From assembly GCA_021732965.1 (NCBI GenBank), contig JAKFVZ010000133.1, forward strand, positions 1-5,531: a DNA stretch of 5,531 bases. Reading direction: 5' to 3'. Below, one piece after another: positions 1 through 5,183 of the stretch. The number at the start of each line of letters is the position of its first letter. Positions within the stretch are counted from its first letter, which is position 1. The translations under genes were made by a program, and so were the position numbers. Below the pieces are notes generated by a model. It did no database searches. It was not told the DNA's origin and saw nothing but the letters and a program-made list of their open reading frames with translations. The DNA comes from Reyranella sp. GTDB lineage: Bacteria > Pseudomonadota > Alphaproteobacteria > Reyranellales > Reyranellaceae.

Positions 1-349
1 GAGCAACATCGTACGAATCGACGTCGGTCCGCGCATGAGCGAGGCCGTGACCCTGGGCAACCGCATCCATTGCTCGGGTATGATCCCCGAGGATACGAGC
101 GCCGACATCACCGGACAGGTGCAGCAGGCGCTGGCCGAGATCGACTCGCTGCTGGCCAAGGGCGGCAGCGACAAGTCGAAGATCCTCACCGCCACGATCT
201 GGCTGAGCGATATCTCCGATTTTGCCGCCATGAATAAAGTTTGGGACGCCTGGGTCGTGCCCGGCCAGGCGCCAGCCCGCGCCACCGTGCAGGCCCGCCT
301 GAACGACCCGAACATGAAGGTCGAAATCATGGTCGTCGCGGCGATATAG
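1..349 (+). CDS. RidA-family (YjgF/YER057c/UK114) protein, first of a tandem pair; start codon cut by window edge
   Basis: Small RidA-superfamily protein, about 116 residues if the start lies just off the window. Canonical family members form trimers and hydrolyse reactive enamine/imine intermediates in the cytoplasm. The open frame runs from base 2 (Ser-Asn-Ile-Val-Arg-Ile-Asp-Val-Gly) and aligns with the start of the next gene, so base 1 (G) is most likely the last base of ATG; an internal Met at 35 would remove conserved N-terminal residues. Counting that Met as 1, the PARATV motif puts the family arginine at about 94, and KVEIMV puts the conserved glutamate at about 109, the same 15-residue spacing as Arg105/Glu120 of E. 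coli RidA. The Tyr17 of canonical RidA appears to be Met here, so this belongs to a divergent subfamily and its substrate is unknown. It is probably cotranscribed with the paralogue 49 bases downstream. The family call is firm; the precise activity is not known. Confidence 0.93.
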   Translation, partial: SNIVRIDVGPRMSEAVTLGNRIHCSGMIPEDTSADITGQVQQALAEIDSLLAKGGSDKSKILTATIWLSDISDFAAMNKVWDAWVVPGQAPARATVQARLNDPNMKVEIMVVAAI

Positions 350-398
350 CCTCTGCTAAGGTCCCGCCCGCTTTTCGAGTTTCCAGAGGAGAGAGAAT

Positions 399-746
399 AT
401 GAGCATCAAGCGCATCAACGTCGGCGCCCGCATGAGCAGCGCGGTGGTTCACGGCGACACGGTCTATCTCGCCGGCCTCACCGCCGACGACGCCAAGGCC
501 GACGTGAAGGGCCAGACCAAGCAGATCCTCGACAAGGTCGACAAGTTCCTGGCCGAAGCCGGCACCGACAAGTCGAAGGTTCTCTCGGCCAACATCTGGC
601 TGACCGACATCTCGACCTGGAGCCAGATGAACGAAGTCTGGGACGCCTGGGTCTCCCCCGGCAACACGCCCGCGCGCGCGACGGTCGAGGCGAAGCTCGC
701 GGCCCCCGGCCTCAAGGTCGAGATCATGATCCAGGCGGCCAAGTAA
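399..746 (+). CDS. RidA-family (YjgF/YER057c/UK114) protein, second of a tandem pair
   Basis: A 115-residue, full-length RidA-superfamily protein. It carries the family hallmarks near the C-terminus: PARATV with the ligand-binding arginine at 93 and KVEIMI with the glutamate at 108, plus the subfamily-like block NEVWDAWVSPG at about 78-88. A hand alignment with the upstream copy gives about 61 identities over some 113 positions, so the pair is an old tandem duplication that has diverged, mostly in the N-terminal half (residues 15-50). A strong purine-rich ribosome binding site (AGAGGAGAGA, 385-394) precedes the ATG, so it is translated independently of the first copy. The 49-base gap between the copies shows no terminator, and a terminator does follow this gene, which fits a two-gene operon. 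By family knowledge it may remove enamine/imine by-products; the actual substrate cannot be read from the sequence. Hetero-trimers with the neighbour are possible but speculative. Confidence 0.95.
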   Translation: MSIKRINVGARMSSAVVHGDTVYLAGLTADDAKADVKGQTKQILDKVDKFLAEAGTDKSKVLSANIWLTDISTWSQMNEVWDAWVSPGNTPARATVEAKLAAPGLKVEIMIQAAK

Positions 747-762
747 GGCGCTCTAAGGAAGC

Positions 763-790
763 AAGGGGCCGGCGAAAGCCGGCCCTTTTT
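763..790 (+). terminator. Rho-independent terminator of the RidA-like gene pair
   Basis: A perfect 8-bp GC stem (GGGCCGGC at 766-773, GCCGGCCC at 778-785) is closed by a GAAA tetraloop and followed by five Ts (786-790). G765 and A763-764 can extend the stem into the T run. It begins 16 bases after the stop of the second RidA-like gene. It lies between convergent genes, but on the minus strand the stem is followed by CCTTGC rather than a T run, so it should work mainly for the plus-strand operon. Confidence 0.92.
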
Positions 791-821
791 GTTTGCGCTG
801 TCATCCCGAGCGGGGCGAGGA

Positions 822-2015
822 TCATGTCCTCGAATCGGGCGCGAGGAACGCCAGAATCGTGGCCATATAGCTGTCGAACTGCGGTCCCCGCGGCAGCACG
901 ACATGATTGGCGCCCGCGATTTCGTGAAAGCGGGCGCCCGGAATTCCGCGGGCGATCTCGCGACTGCGCTCGGCGGGTATCCAGGCATCATCGCGACTGT
1001 GCAGCACCAGCGTCGGCGCGCCCACCTTGGAAAGCTCCGCCGAGACGTCGACACGGGCGAGCATCTTGAGTATCCGGGCTGCCGTCTCACCCGAGGCCGA
1101 GAGCCGCTGCAACTCATTGATTTCGTGGATCTGCGCCGTGCTGGCCTCCGGGAAGCCCAGCGAAGTGAAGAGCTGCCGGAAGGCGGGATTGTCGCTGCCC
1201 CAGTTCTCCTCAACCAGCGTGGCCATGGCTTCCACGGCGGCCGCACGTTGCGGCGCCACCACCAGCGAGCCACGCGCATAGCCTCCGGCCAGCACCAGCC
1301 GGCTGATCCGGTCGGGATGGCGCGCGGCATAGGCGATGGAAACCGCGACGCCTTGCGATAGTCCAAGGAGCGCGAAGCGTTCGAGACCCATTGCGTCGAC
1401 GACCGTTTCGAGGTCCCCGACCGCCGCCTCGAAGGATATCTCGGCGTTTCGGTCCGAAAGCCCCGTGCCCCGCGCGTCATAACGGACCAGCCGGTGGCGC
1501 CCGGCGATCGCGGTCAACACCTCGCGCCAGATGGTGGTGCGAAGGTCATGCTCGACATGGCTCATCCAGGCCGGCGCACGCACCACGGGTGATCCGTCGC
1601 CCAGGGTAGCTACCGCGAGGTGGGTGCCGTCCGCCGTCCGGCAATACCGGATTTCCTGGGCCGGAAGCGAGGGCGTTGCGGCATCGCCGATGGTCGGCGC
1701 ATCGCCGATGAACCGGTAGCCGCGTCCCGAGACCGTCCGGACGTAGCCGCGACTGTCACCATCTTCGCCGAGCGCGCGGCGCAGGGCATGGACCTGCACT
1801 TGCAGGTTATTCTCTTCGACCCTGGTGCCGGGCCAGACTTTTGCCATCAGCTCGGACTTCGTCACCAGCGCGCCTTCTGCAGCGACGAGTGCGCAGAGCA
1901 CGTCGAGCGCCCGCTCACCCAAGCCGATGGTTGTTCCATTCCGGGACAGGCGTCGATTGCGCACGTCCAACCGAAAAGGTCCGAAAGCGATCTCGGGAAG
2001 GGGTTGGCCGGTCAT
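822..2015 (-). CDS. Winged-helix DNA-binding domain fused to alpha/beta hydrolase; putative transcriptional regulator
   Basis: A 397-residue two-domain protein counted from the ATG at 2015. Residues about 11-104 form an OmpR/PhoB/CadC-type winged helix (Trans_reg_C): the start FGPFRLDVRNRRL, the recognition-helix segment VEENNLQVQVHALRRAL, and the wing YVRTVSGRGYRFIG. A short linker (about 105-120) leads to an alpha/beta hydrolase with a full triad: nucleophile Ser220 in GLSQG, Asp342/343 in HSRDDAWIP, and His371 in GANHVVLP. No receiver domain or membrane segment is seen, so it is probably a cytoplasmic one-component regulator whose hydrolase fold binds or cleaves a ligand; that role is inference. 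It is divergent from the EthD gene with an inverted repeat between them. Start choice is uncertain: an in-frame TTG at 2045 adds 10 residues and has AAGG only 3 bases upstream, while the ATG has no clear ribosome binding site. Both starts keep the whole winged helix. Confidence 0.9.
   Translation of the reverse strand: MTGQPLPEIAFGPFRLDVRNRRLSRNGTTIGLGERALDVLCALVAAEGALVTKSELMAKVWPGTRVEENNLQVQVHALRRALGEDGDSRGYVRTVSGRGYRFIGDAPTIGDAATPSLPAQEIRYCRTADGTHLAVATLGDGSPVVRAPAWMSHVEHDLRTTIWREVLTAIAGRHRLVRYDARGTGLSDRNAEISFEAAVGDLETVVDAMGLERFALLGLSQGVAVSIAYAARHPDRISRLVLAGGYARGSLVVAPQRAAAVEAMATLVEENWGSDNPAFRQLFTSLGFPEASTAQIHEINELQRLSASGETAARILKMLARVDVSAELSKVGAPTLVLHSRDDAWIPAERSREIARGIPGARFHEIAGANHVVLPRGPQFDSYMATILAFLAPDSRT
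1681..1710. repeat. 12-bp direct repeat in the interdomain linker of the winged-helix hydrolase
   Basis: GCATCGCCGATG occurs at 1681-1692 and again at 1699-1710, a period of 18 bases, which is exactly six codons. On the coding (minus) strand it encodes a doubled Ile-Gly-Asp-Ala (IGDAPTIGDAA) at the join between the winged helix and the hydrolase. The in-frame period and linker position suggest a small tandem duplication that lengthened a tolerant linker. It is too short to be a mobile or regulatory repeat. Confidence 0.7.
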
Positions 2016-2086
2016 GGGTCGTTCAGAATTCTTCAGATGATCCAAGAACCTTAAATCCGAACGCCAGCCTATGGTCCATGCCGTAG

Positions 2087-2107
2087 CGCGTCGCTGGTCG
2101 CGACGCG
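2087..2107. promoter_or_regulatory. Perfect inverted repeat between divergent genes; candidate operator or leader hairpin
   Basis: CGCGTCGC (2087-2094), a 5-base spacer, and GCGACGCG (2100-2107) form a perfect 8-bp inverted repeat in the 110-base space between the winged-helix hydrolase and the EthD gene. It ends 5 bases before the EthD ribosome binding site (AGCAGGA, 2113-2119). It could be an operator for the divergent regulator, or an RNA hairpin in the EthD leader. Against the operator reading, OmpR-type winged helices usually bind direct repeats, and the arms are GC-rich in a GC-rich genome. No convincing -35/-10 pair was identified. Confidence 0.45.
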
Positions 2108-2125
2108 GAAACAGCAGGACCTATC

Positions 2126-2437
2126 ATGATCGTCTTCAGCGTCCTATATCCCGCCGCCGCCGGCGCCCGCTTCGACGCCGGCTACTACAAAGCCACCCAC
2201 ATCCCGCTGGTAGAGCAGGCCTTCAAGTCCTCGGGTCTTTGTGGCGTGCAGGTACTCCATGGGCTCTCCGCCGGAGACGGCGGGGCGGCCCCATACCTGG
2301 CCATCGCTCATTTCAGCTTCGAAAGCGCCGAAGCCTTGAATGCCAGCCTGACCGGACCGCGCGCGGCCGAAGTTTTTGGCGACATCGCCAACTTCACCAC
2401 CATCCAGCCCGTGACGCAGATTGGTGCCCCGCTCTAG
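2126..2437 (+). CDS. EthD-family protein
   Basis: A 103-residue protein of the EthD family (dimeric alpha/beta barrel, ferredoxin-like fold). The family is named for a small protein required for ethyl tert-butyl ether degradation alongside a cytochrome P450 system; its biochemical role is unresolved, and many members sit beside catabolic genes. Visible signatures are the N-terminal strand MIVFSVLYP, the FDAGYYKATHIPLV segment with conserved His25, the APYLAIAHFSFES strand at about 55-67, and the C-terminal GDIANFTTIQPVTQIG at about 85-100. Length is normal for a single domain. The ATG has a good AGGA at 2116-2119 with 6-base spacing. It is divergent from the winged-helix hydrolase, which may control it, and ends 11 bases from the convergent FAD oxidase, leaving no room for a separate terminator. 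It appears to be a single-gene transcript. The family call is strong; any substrate is unknown. Confidence 0.92.
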   Translation: MIVFSVLYPAAAGARFDAGYYKATHIPLVEQAFKSSGLCGVQVLHGLSAGDGGAAPYLAIAHFSFESAEALNASLTGPRAAEVFGDIANFTTIQPVTQIGAPL

Positions 2438-2448
2438 GCCGGACTGGA

Positions 2449-3852
2449 TCAGTTGATCGGCCCGATGATCTTGCCCGGGTTCATGATGTTGTCGGGGTCG
2501 ATCGCCTTCTTGATCGCGCGCATCAGCGACATCGCCTCGCCATGCTCCTGGTAGAGGTACTTGATCTTGCCGATGCCGACGCCGTGCTCGCCGGTGCAGG
2601 TGCCGCCGAGATGCTGGGCGCGCGCGATCATGCGGTCGTTGAGGCCTTCGGCGCGCGGCAGGTAGGTCGGGTCGTTCGGATCGACCATCATGGTGAGATG
2701 GAAGTTGCCGTCGCCGACATGGCCGACGATCGGCGCGTAGAGGCCGTTGGCCTGGATGTCCTTCTGCGTCTCGAGAATGCATTCGGCGAGCTTGCTGATC
2801 GGCACGCAGACGTCGGTCGCCCACATGCCCCAGCCCGGCTTGTAGGCCTTGGCGGCCCAAGCGGCATCGTGGCGGGCTTGCCACATCTTGCTGCGCTCCT
2901 CCGCCTGGTTGGTCCAGGCGAAGTCGCCACCGCCATTCTCGCCGGCGATGGCCTGCACCATCTCGGCCTGTTCCCTGGTGCCGGCCTCGGTGCCGTGGAA
3001 CTCGAGCAGCAGCAGGTTCTTCTGCGGCAATGAGAGCTTCGAATACTGGTTCACCGTGTCGACGGTGTAGGTGTCCATCAGCTCGATGCGCGCCACCGGG
3101 ATGCCAGACTGGATGGTCTGGATCACCGTGTTCACCGCGCCTTCGAGGTCGTCGAAGGCGCAGGTCGCGGCGACCATCGATTCCGGCGTGCCGTAGAGGC
3201 GCAAGGTGATCTCGGTGATGACGCCCAGGGTCCCCTCGGAGCCGACGAACAGCTTCACGAGATCATAGCCCGCGCTCGATTTCCGCGAGCGGCGGCCGAG
3301 CTGCATGATCCGTCCGTCGGGCGTCACGACCTGCAGCGACAGCACATTCTCGCGCATCGTGCCGTAGCGCACGGCGTTGGTGCCCGAGGCGCGGGTGCTG
3401 GTCATGCCGCCGATCGAGGCGTCGGCGCCGGGATCGATCGGGAAGAACAGACCGGTCGCGCGCAGGTATTCGTTGAGCTGCTTGCGGGTGACGCCGGGCT
3501 GCACCACCACGTCGAGGTCGGCCTCGTTGACCTGCAGCACCTTGTTCATGCGGCTGACGTCGAGCGAAATGCCGCCGTTGGGGGCGCTGATATGGCCCTC
3601 CAGCGAGGTGCCGGTGCCGAAGGGGATGATCGGGGTCTTGTGGCGGGCGCAGAGCTGGACGATCTGCTGCACTTCCTCGGTCGATTCGGCGAAGACCACG
3701 GCGTCGGGCAGGTGCGCTTCGTGATACGAAATGTCCTTGCCGTGCTGCTCGCGCACGGCGTGCGCGGTGCTGACCCGGTCGCCGAATAGCGCCTTCAACT
3801 CGGCGATCGTGGCATCGACGTTGAGGGGTCTCGCCTGGGCCGCTACAGCCAT
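2449..3852 (-). CDS. FAD-linked oxidase, D-lactate dehydrogenase (cytochrome)/GlcD-like
   Basis: A 467-residue flavoprotein of the VAO/PCMH family that oxidises 2-hydroxy acids such as D-lactate, D-2-hydroxyglutarate or glycolate, passing electrons to a cytochrome or quinone. The FAD-binding half (about 45-220) shows PFGTGTSLEGH (77-87), a GGM segment (148-150) and SSAGYDLVKLFVGSEGTLG (from 192). The C-terminal FAD-oxidase half carries the metal/substrate motif GHVGDGNFH (377-385), TGEHGVGIGK (420-429) and the terminal DPDNIMNPGKI (452-462). This motif set and length match Dld/LDHD-type enzymes; there is no iron-sulphur domain and no signal peptide or membrane segment. The start is ATG 3852 with an excellent AGGAGA upstream; an in-frame TTG at 3906 would run through that site and almost to the divergent thiolase gene and is rejected. 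It is convergent with the EthD gene and divergent from the thiolase operon. The exact hydroxy acid cannot be decided from sequence. Confidence 0.94.
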   Translation of the reverse strand: MAVAAQARPLNVDATIAELKALFGDRVSTAHAVREQHGKDISYHEAHLPDAVVFAESTEEVQQIVQLCARHKTPIIPFGTGTSLEGHISAPNGGISLDVSRMNKVLQVNEADLDVVVQPGVTRKQLNEYLRATGLFFPIDPGADASIGGMTSTRASGTNAVRYGTMRENVLSLQVVTPDGRIMQLGRRSRKSSAGYDLVKLFVGSEGTLGVITEITLRLYGTPESMVAATCAFDDLEGAVNTVIQTIQSGIPVARIELMDTYTVDTVNQYSKLSLPQKNLLLLEFHGTEAGTREQAEMVQAIAGENGGGDFAWTNQAEERSKMWQARHDAAWAAKAYKPGWGMWATDVCVPISKLAECILETQKDIQANGLYAPIVGHVGDGNFHLTMMVDPNDPTYLPRAEGLNDRMIARAQHLGGTCTGEHGVGIGKIKYLYQEHGEAMSLMRAIKKAIDPDNIMNPGKIIGPIN

Positions 3853-3858
3853 GTTCGT

Positions 3859-3864
3859 TCTCCT
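3859..3864 (-). promoter_or_regulatory. Ribosome binding site fixing the FAD-oxidase start
   Basis: On the minus strand AGGAGA lies 6 bases upstream of the ATG at 3852. This near-consensus Shine-Dalgarno supports that start over the longer TTG-initiated reading from 3906. Confidence 0.85.
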
Positions 3865-3887
3865 AGCGTAAGCCGTTTGGATACGCT
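3865..3887. promoter_or_regulatory. Inverted repeat in the FAD-oxidase/thiolase divergent promoter region; weak operator candidate
   Basis: AGCGTA (3865-3870) and TACGCT (3882-3887) are a perfect 6-bp inverted repeat with an 11-base spacer. It sits in the 71-base space that must hold the start signals of both divergent genes, immediately upstream of the FAD-oxidase ribosome binding site. The spacing would suit a dimeric repressor. The arms are short enough to occur by chance, and no matching regulator gene lies next to it. Confidence 0.3.
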
Positions 3888-3923
3888 CAAATGCGACCAA
3901 AGCCAACCTGAGGAAACCGCCCC

Positions 3924-5174
3924 ATGCGCGACGTCTACGTGATCGGCGCCTACACGACCGTCTTCAAGAAACACCCCGGCCTCAGCTTCGGCGACCTCGC
4001 CCGCGAGGCCTATATGGGGACCTTGGCCGATGCCGGCATGGACCGGGGGACGGATATCGAGACCGGCTGGCTGGGCAATTGCGGCATGGGCTTCTGGGGC
4101 CAGAACTCGATCCGCGGCCAGGCGCTGTTCCAGCCGCTGGTGGAAGAGGGGCTGTTCCCCGCGCGGGTGCCGATGTTCAACGTCGAGAATGCCTGCGCCA
4201 CCGCCTCGACCGCCTTCATGGGCGCCTGGAAGGACGTGCTGGCCGGTACGCACGAACTCTCGTTCTGCCTCGGCGTCGAGAAGCTGTTCAGCCCGGAGGC
4301 GCCCGAGCGCACGGCCGGCCTCTTCAACCAGGGCTACATCACCAGCCAGCACGACCGGCTGGTCGAGGAGATGAACCGGGTCGGCAAGATGGTCGGCTCC
4401 GAGTTCAAGCCGGGCGACGACCGCACGATCTTCATGGACACCTATGCCATGCAGGCCAAGTGGCACATGTGGAAGTACGGCACGACCCAGGCGCAGATCG
4501 CGGCGGGCGCGGCCAAGAACCACAATTACGGCGCGCTGAACGAGAAGGCGCAGTACCGCTTCCAGATGACGCCGCAGTCGGTGCTGGAGGACCGTCCGGT
4601 GTCCTTCCCGCTGACCCGCGCCATGTGCGCGCCGATCGGCGACGGCGCCGCGGCGGCGCTGCTCTGCTCGGCGGAGTATCTCGAAAAGCAGCCCAGGGAA
4701 GTCCAGGACCGCGCGATCAAGATCGCGGGCGTCGGCTTCTCCGGCGGCATGTACCGCAATCTCGACGAGCCGGGCCTGACGCGCGCGGCCGCCGACAAGG
4801 CCTACAGGATGGCGGGGCTGGGGCCGGAGGACATCGACGTCGCCGAGGTCCACGACGCCACCAGCTTCTGCGAGATCTACCAGTGCGAGATGCTGCGCTT
4901 CTGCCCCGAGGGCGAAGGCGGCAAGTTCGTCGAGTCGGGCGCCACCGGCCCCGGCGGCAAGCTTCCGGTCAACACCTCGGGCGGCCTCGTCTCCAAGGGC
5001 CATCCGGTCGGCGCCACCGGCCTGTCGATGCTGGCCGAACTCGCCACGCAGCTGCGCGGCGAAGCCGGCGCGCGCCAGGTGGAAGGGGCCAAGGTCGCGC
5101 TCGCCGAAAACGGCGGTGGCGTGATCGGCATGGAAGAGGCCGTGGCCTCAGTCGTGATTCTCAAGAAAGAGTAG
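3924..5174 (+). CDS. SCP-x-type thiolase family protein (acyl-CoA thiolase or thiolase-like lyase)
   Basis: A 416-residue thiolase-superfamily protein of the SCP-x/lipid-transfer type. Thiolases cleave 3-ketoacyl-CoA with CoA, or run the reverse condensation. The nucleophilic cysteine is Cys91 in VENACATAST, the GHP histidine is His360 in SKGHPVGATG, and the C-terminal glycine loop is ENGGGVIG (395-402). The second catalytic cysteine is absent from both usual places: the C-terminal CxGGG position reads Glu395, and the HDCF motif of SCP2-type thiolases reads HDAT (310-313), although Cys316 and Cys321 lie close by. It might therefore be a degradative thiolase with altered acid/base chemistry or a thiolase-like aldolase; members of the latter class (Ltp2 type) work with a DUF35-type partner, which is not in this window. 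The ATG has AGGA at 3911-3914. The dehydrogenase gene follows after 9 bases, giving an operon. The family is certain, the reaction is not. Confidence 0.93.
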   Translation: MRDVYVIGAYTTVFKKHPGLSFGDLAREAYMGTLADAGMDRGTDIETGWLGNCGMGFWGQNSIRGQALFQPLVEEGLFPARVPMFNVENACATASTAFMGAWKDVLAGTHELSFCLGVEKLFSPEAPERTAGLFNQGYITSQHDRLVEEMNRVGKMVGSEFKPGDDRTIFMDTYAMQAKWHMWKYGTTQAQIAAGAAKNHNYGALNEKAQYRFQMTPQSVLEDRPVSFPLTRAMCAPIGDGAAAALLCSAEYLEKQPREVQDRAIKIAGVGFSGGMYRNLDEPGLTRAAADKAYRMAGLGPEDIDVAEVHDATSFCEIYQCEMLRFCPEGEGGKFVESGATGPGGKLPVNTSGGLVSKGHPVGATGLSMLAELATQLRGEAGARQVEGAKVALAENGGGVIGMEEAVASVVILKKE

Positions 5175-5178
5175 AGGA
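5173..5178 (+). promoter_or_regulatory. Ribosome binding site overlapping the thiolase stop codon
   Basis: AGAGGA begins inside the thiolase TAG (5172-5174) and lies 5 bases before the dehydrogenase ATG at 5184. The overlap points to a shared transcript and probable translational coupling of the two genes. Confidence 0.8.
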
Positions 5179-5183
5179 CAGAA

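Noticed and set aside
747..821. Possible small gene or RNA between the RidA-like pair and the hydrolase
   Set aside because: These 75 bases hold the terminator and otherwise no start with a ribosome binding site or further structure.
464..1480. Long minus-strand open frame of 338 codons
   Set aside because: It overlaps the second RidA-like gene on the other strand and the hydrolase in another frame. Its product is Arg/Pro/Ser-rich with no recognisable motif, typical of a GC-rich shadow frame.
2016..2045. TTG start at 2045 for the winged-helix hydrolase
   Set aside because: Not excluded, but less favoured: a rare start codon with a ribosome-binding-like AAGG only 3 bases away, and the 10 added residues lie outside the winged helix.
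2071..3033. Plus-strand open frame of 320 codons across the EthD gene and the FAD-oxidase 3' end
   Set aside because: It covers two well-supported genes in different frames, is low-complexity (Arg/Ala/Leu-rich), and matches no family I recognise.
3853..3906. Extended TTG start at 3906 for the FAD oxidase
   Set aside because: It would add 18 unconserved residues, bury the AGGAGA ribosome binding site of the ATG at 3852, and leave only 17 bases before the divergent thiolase start.
3843..5003. Minus-strand open frame of 386 codons antisense to the thiolase
   Set aside because: The thiolase has intact motifs across the same stretch. The antisense product is a repetitive Ala/Arg/Gly/Val/Leu mixture expected from reading GC-rich codons backwards.
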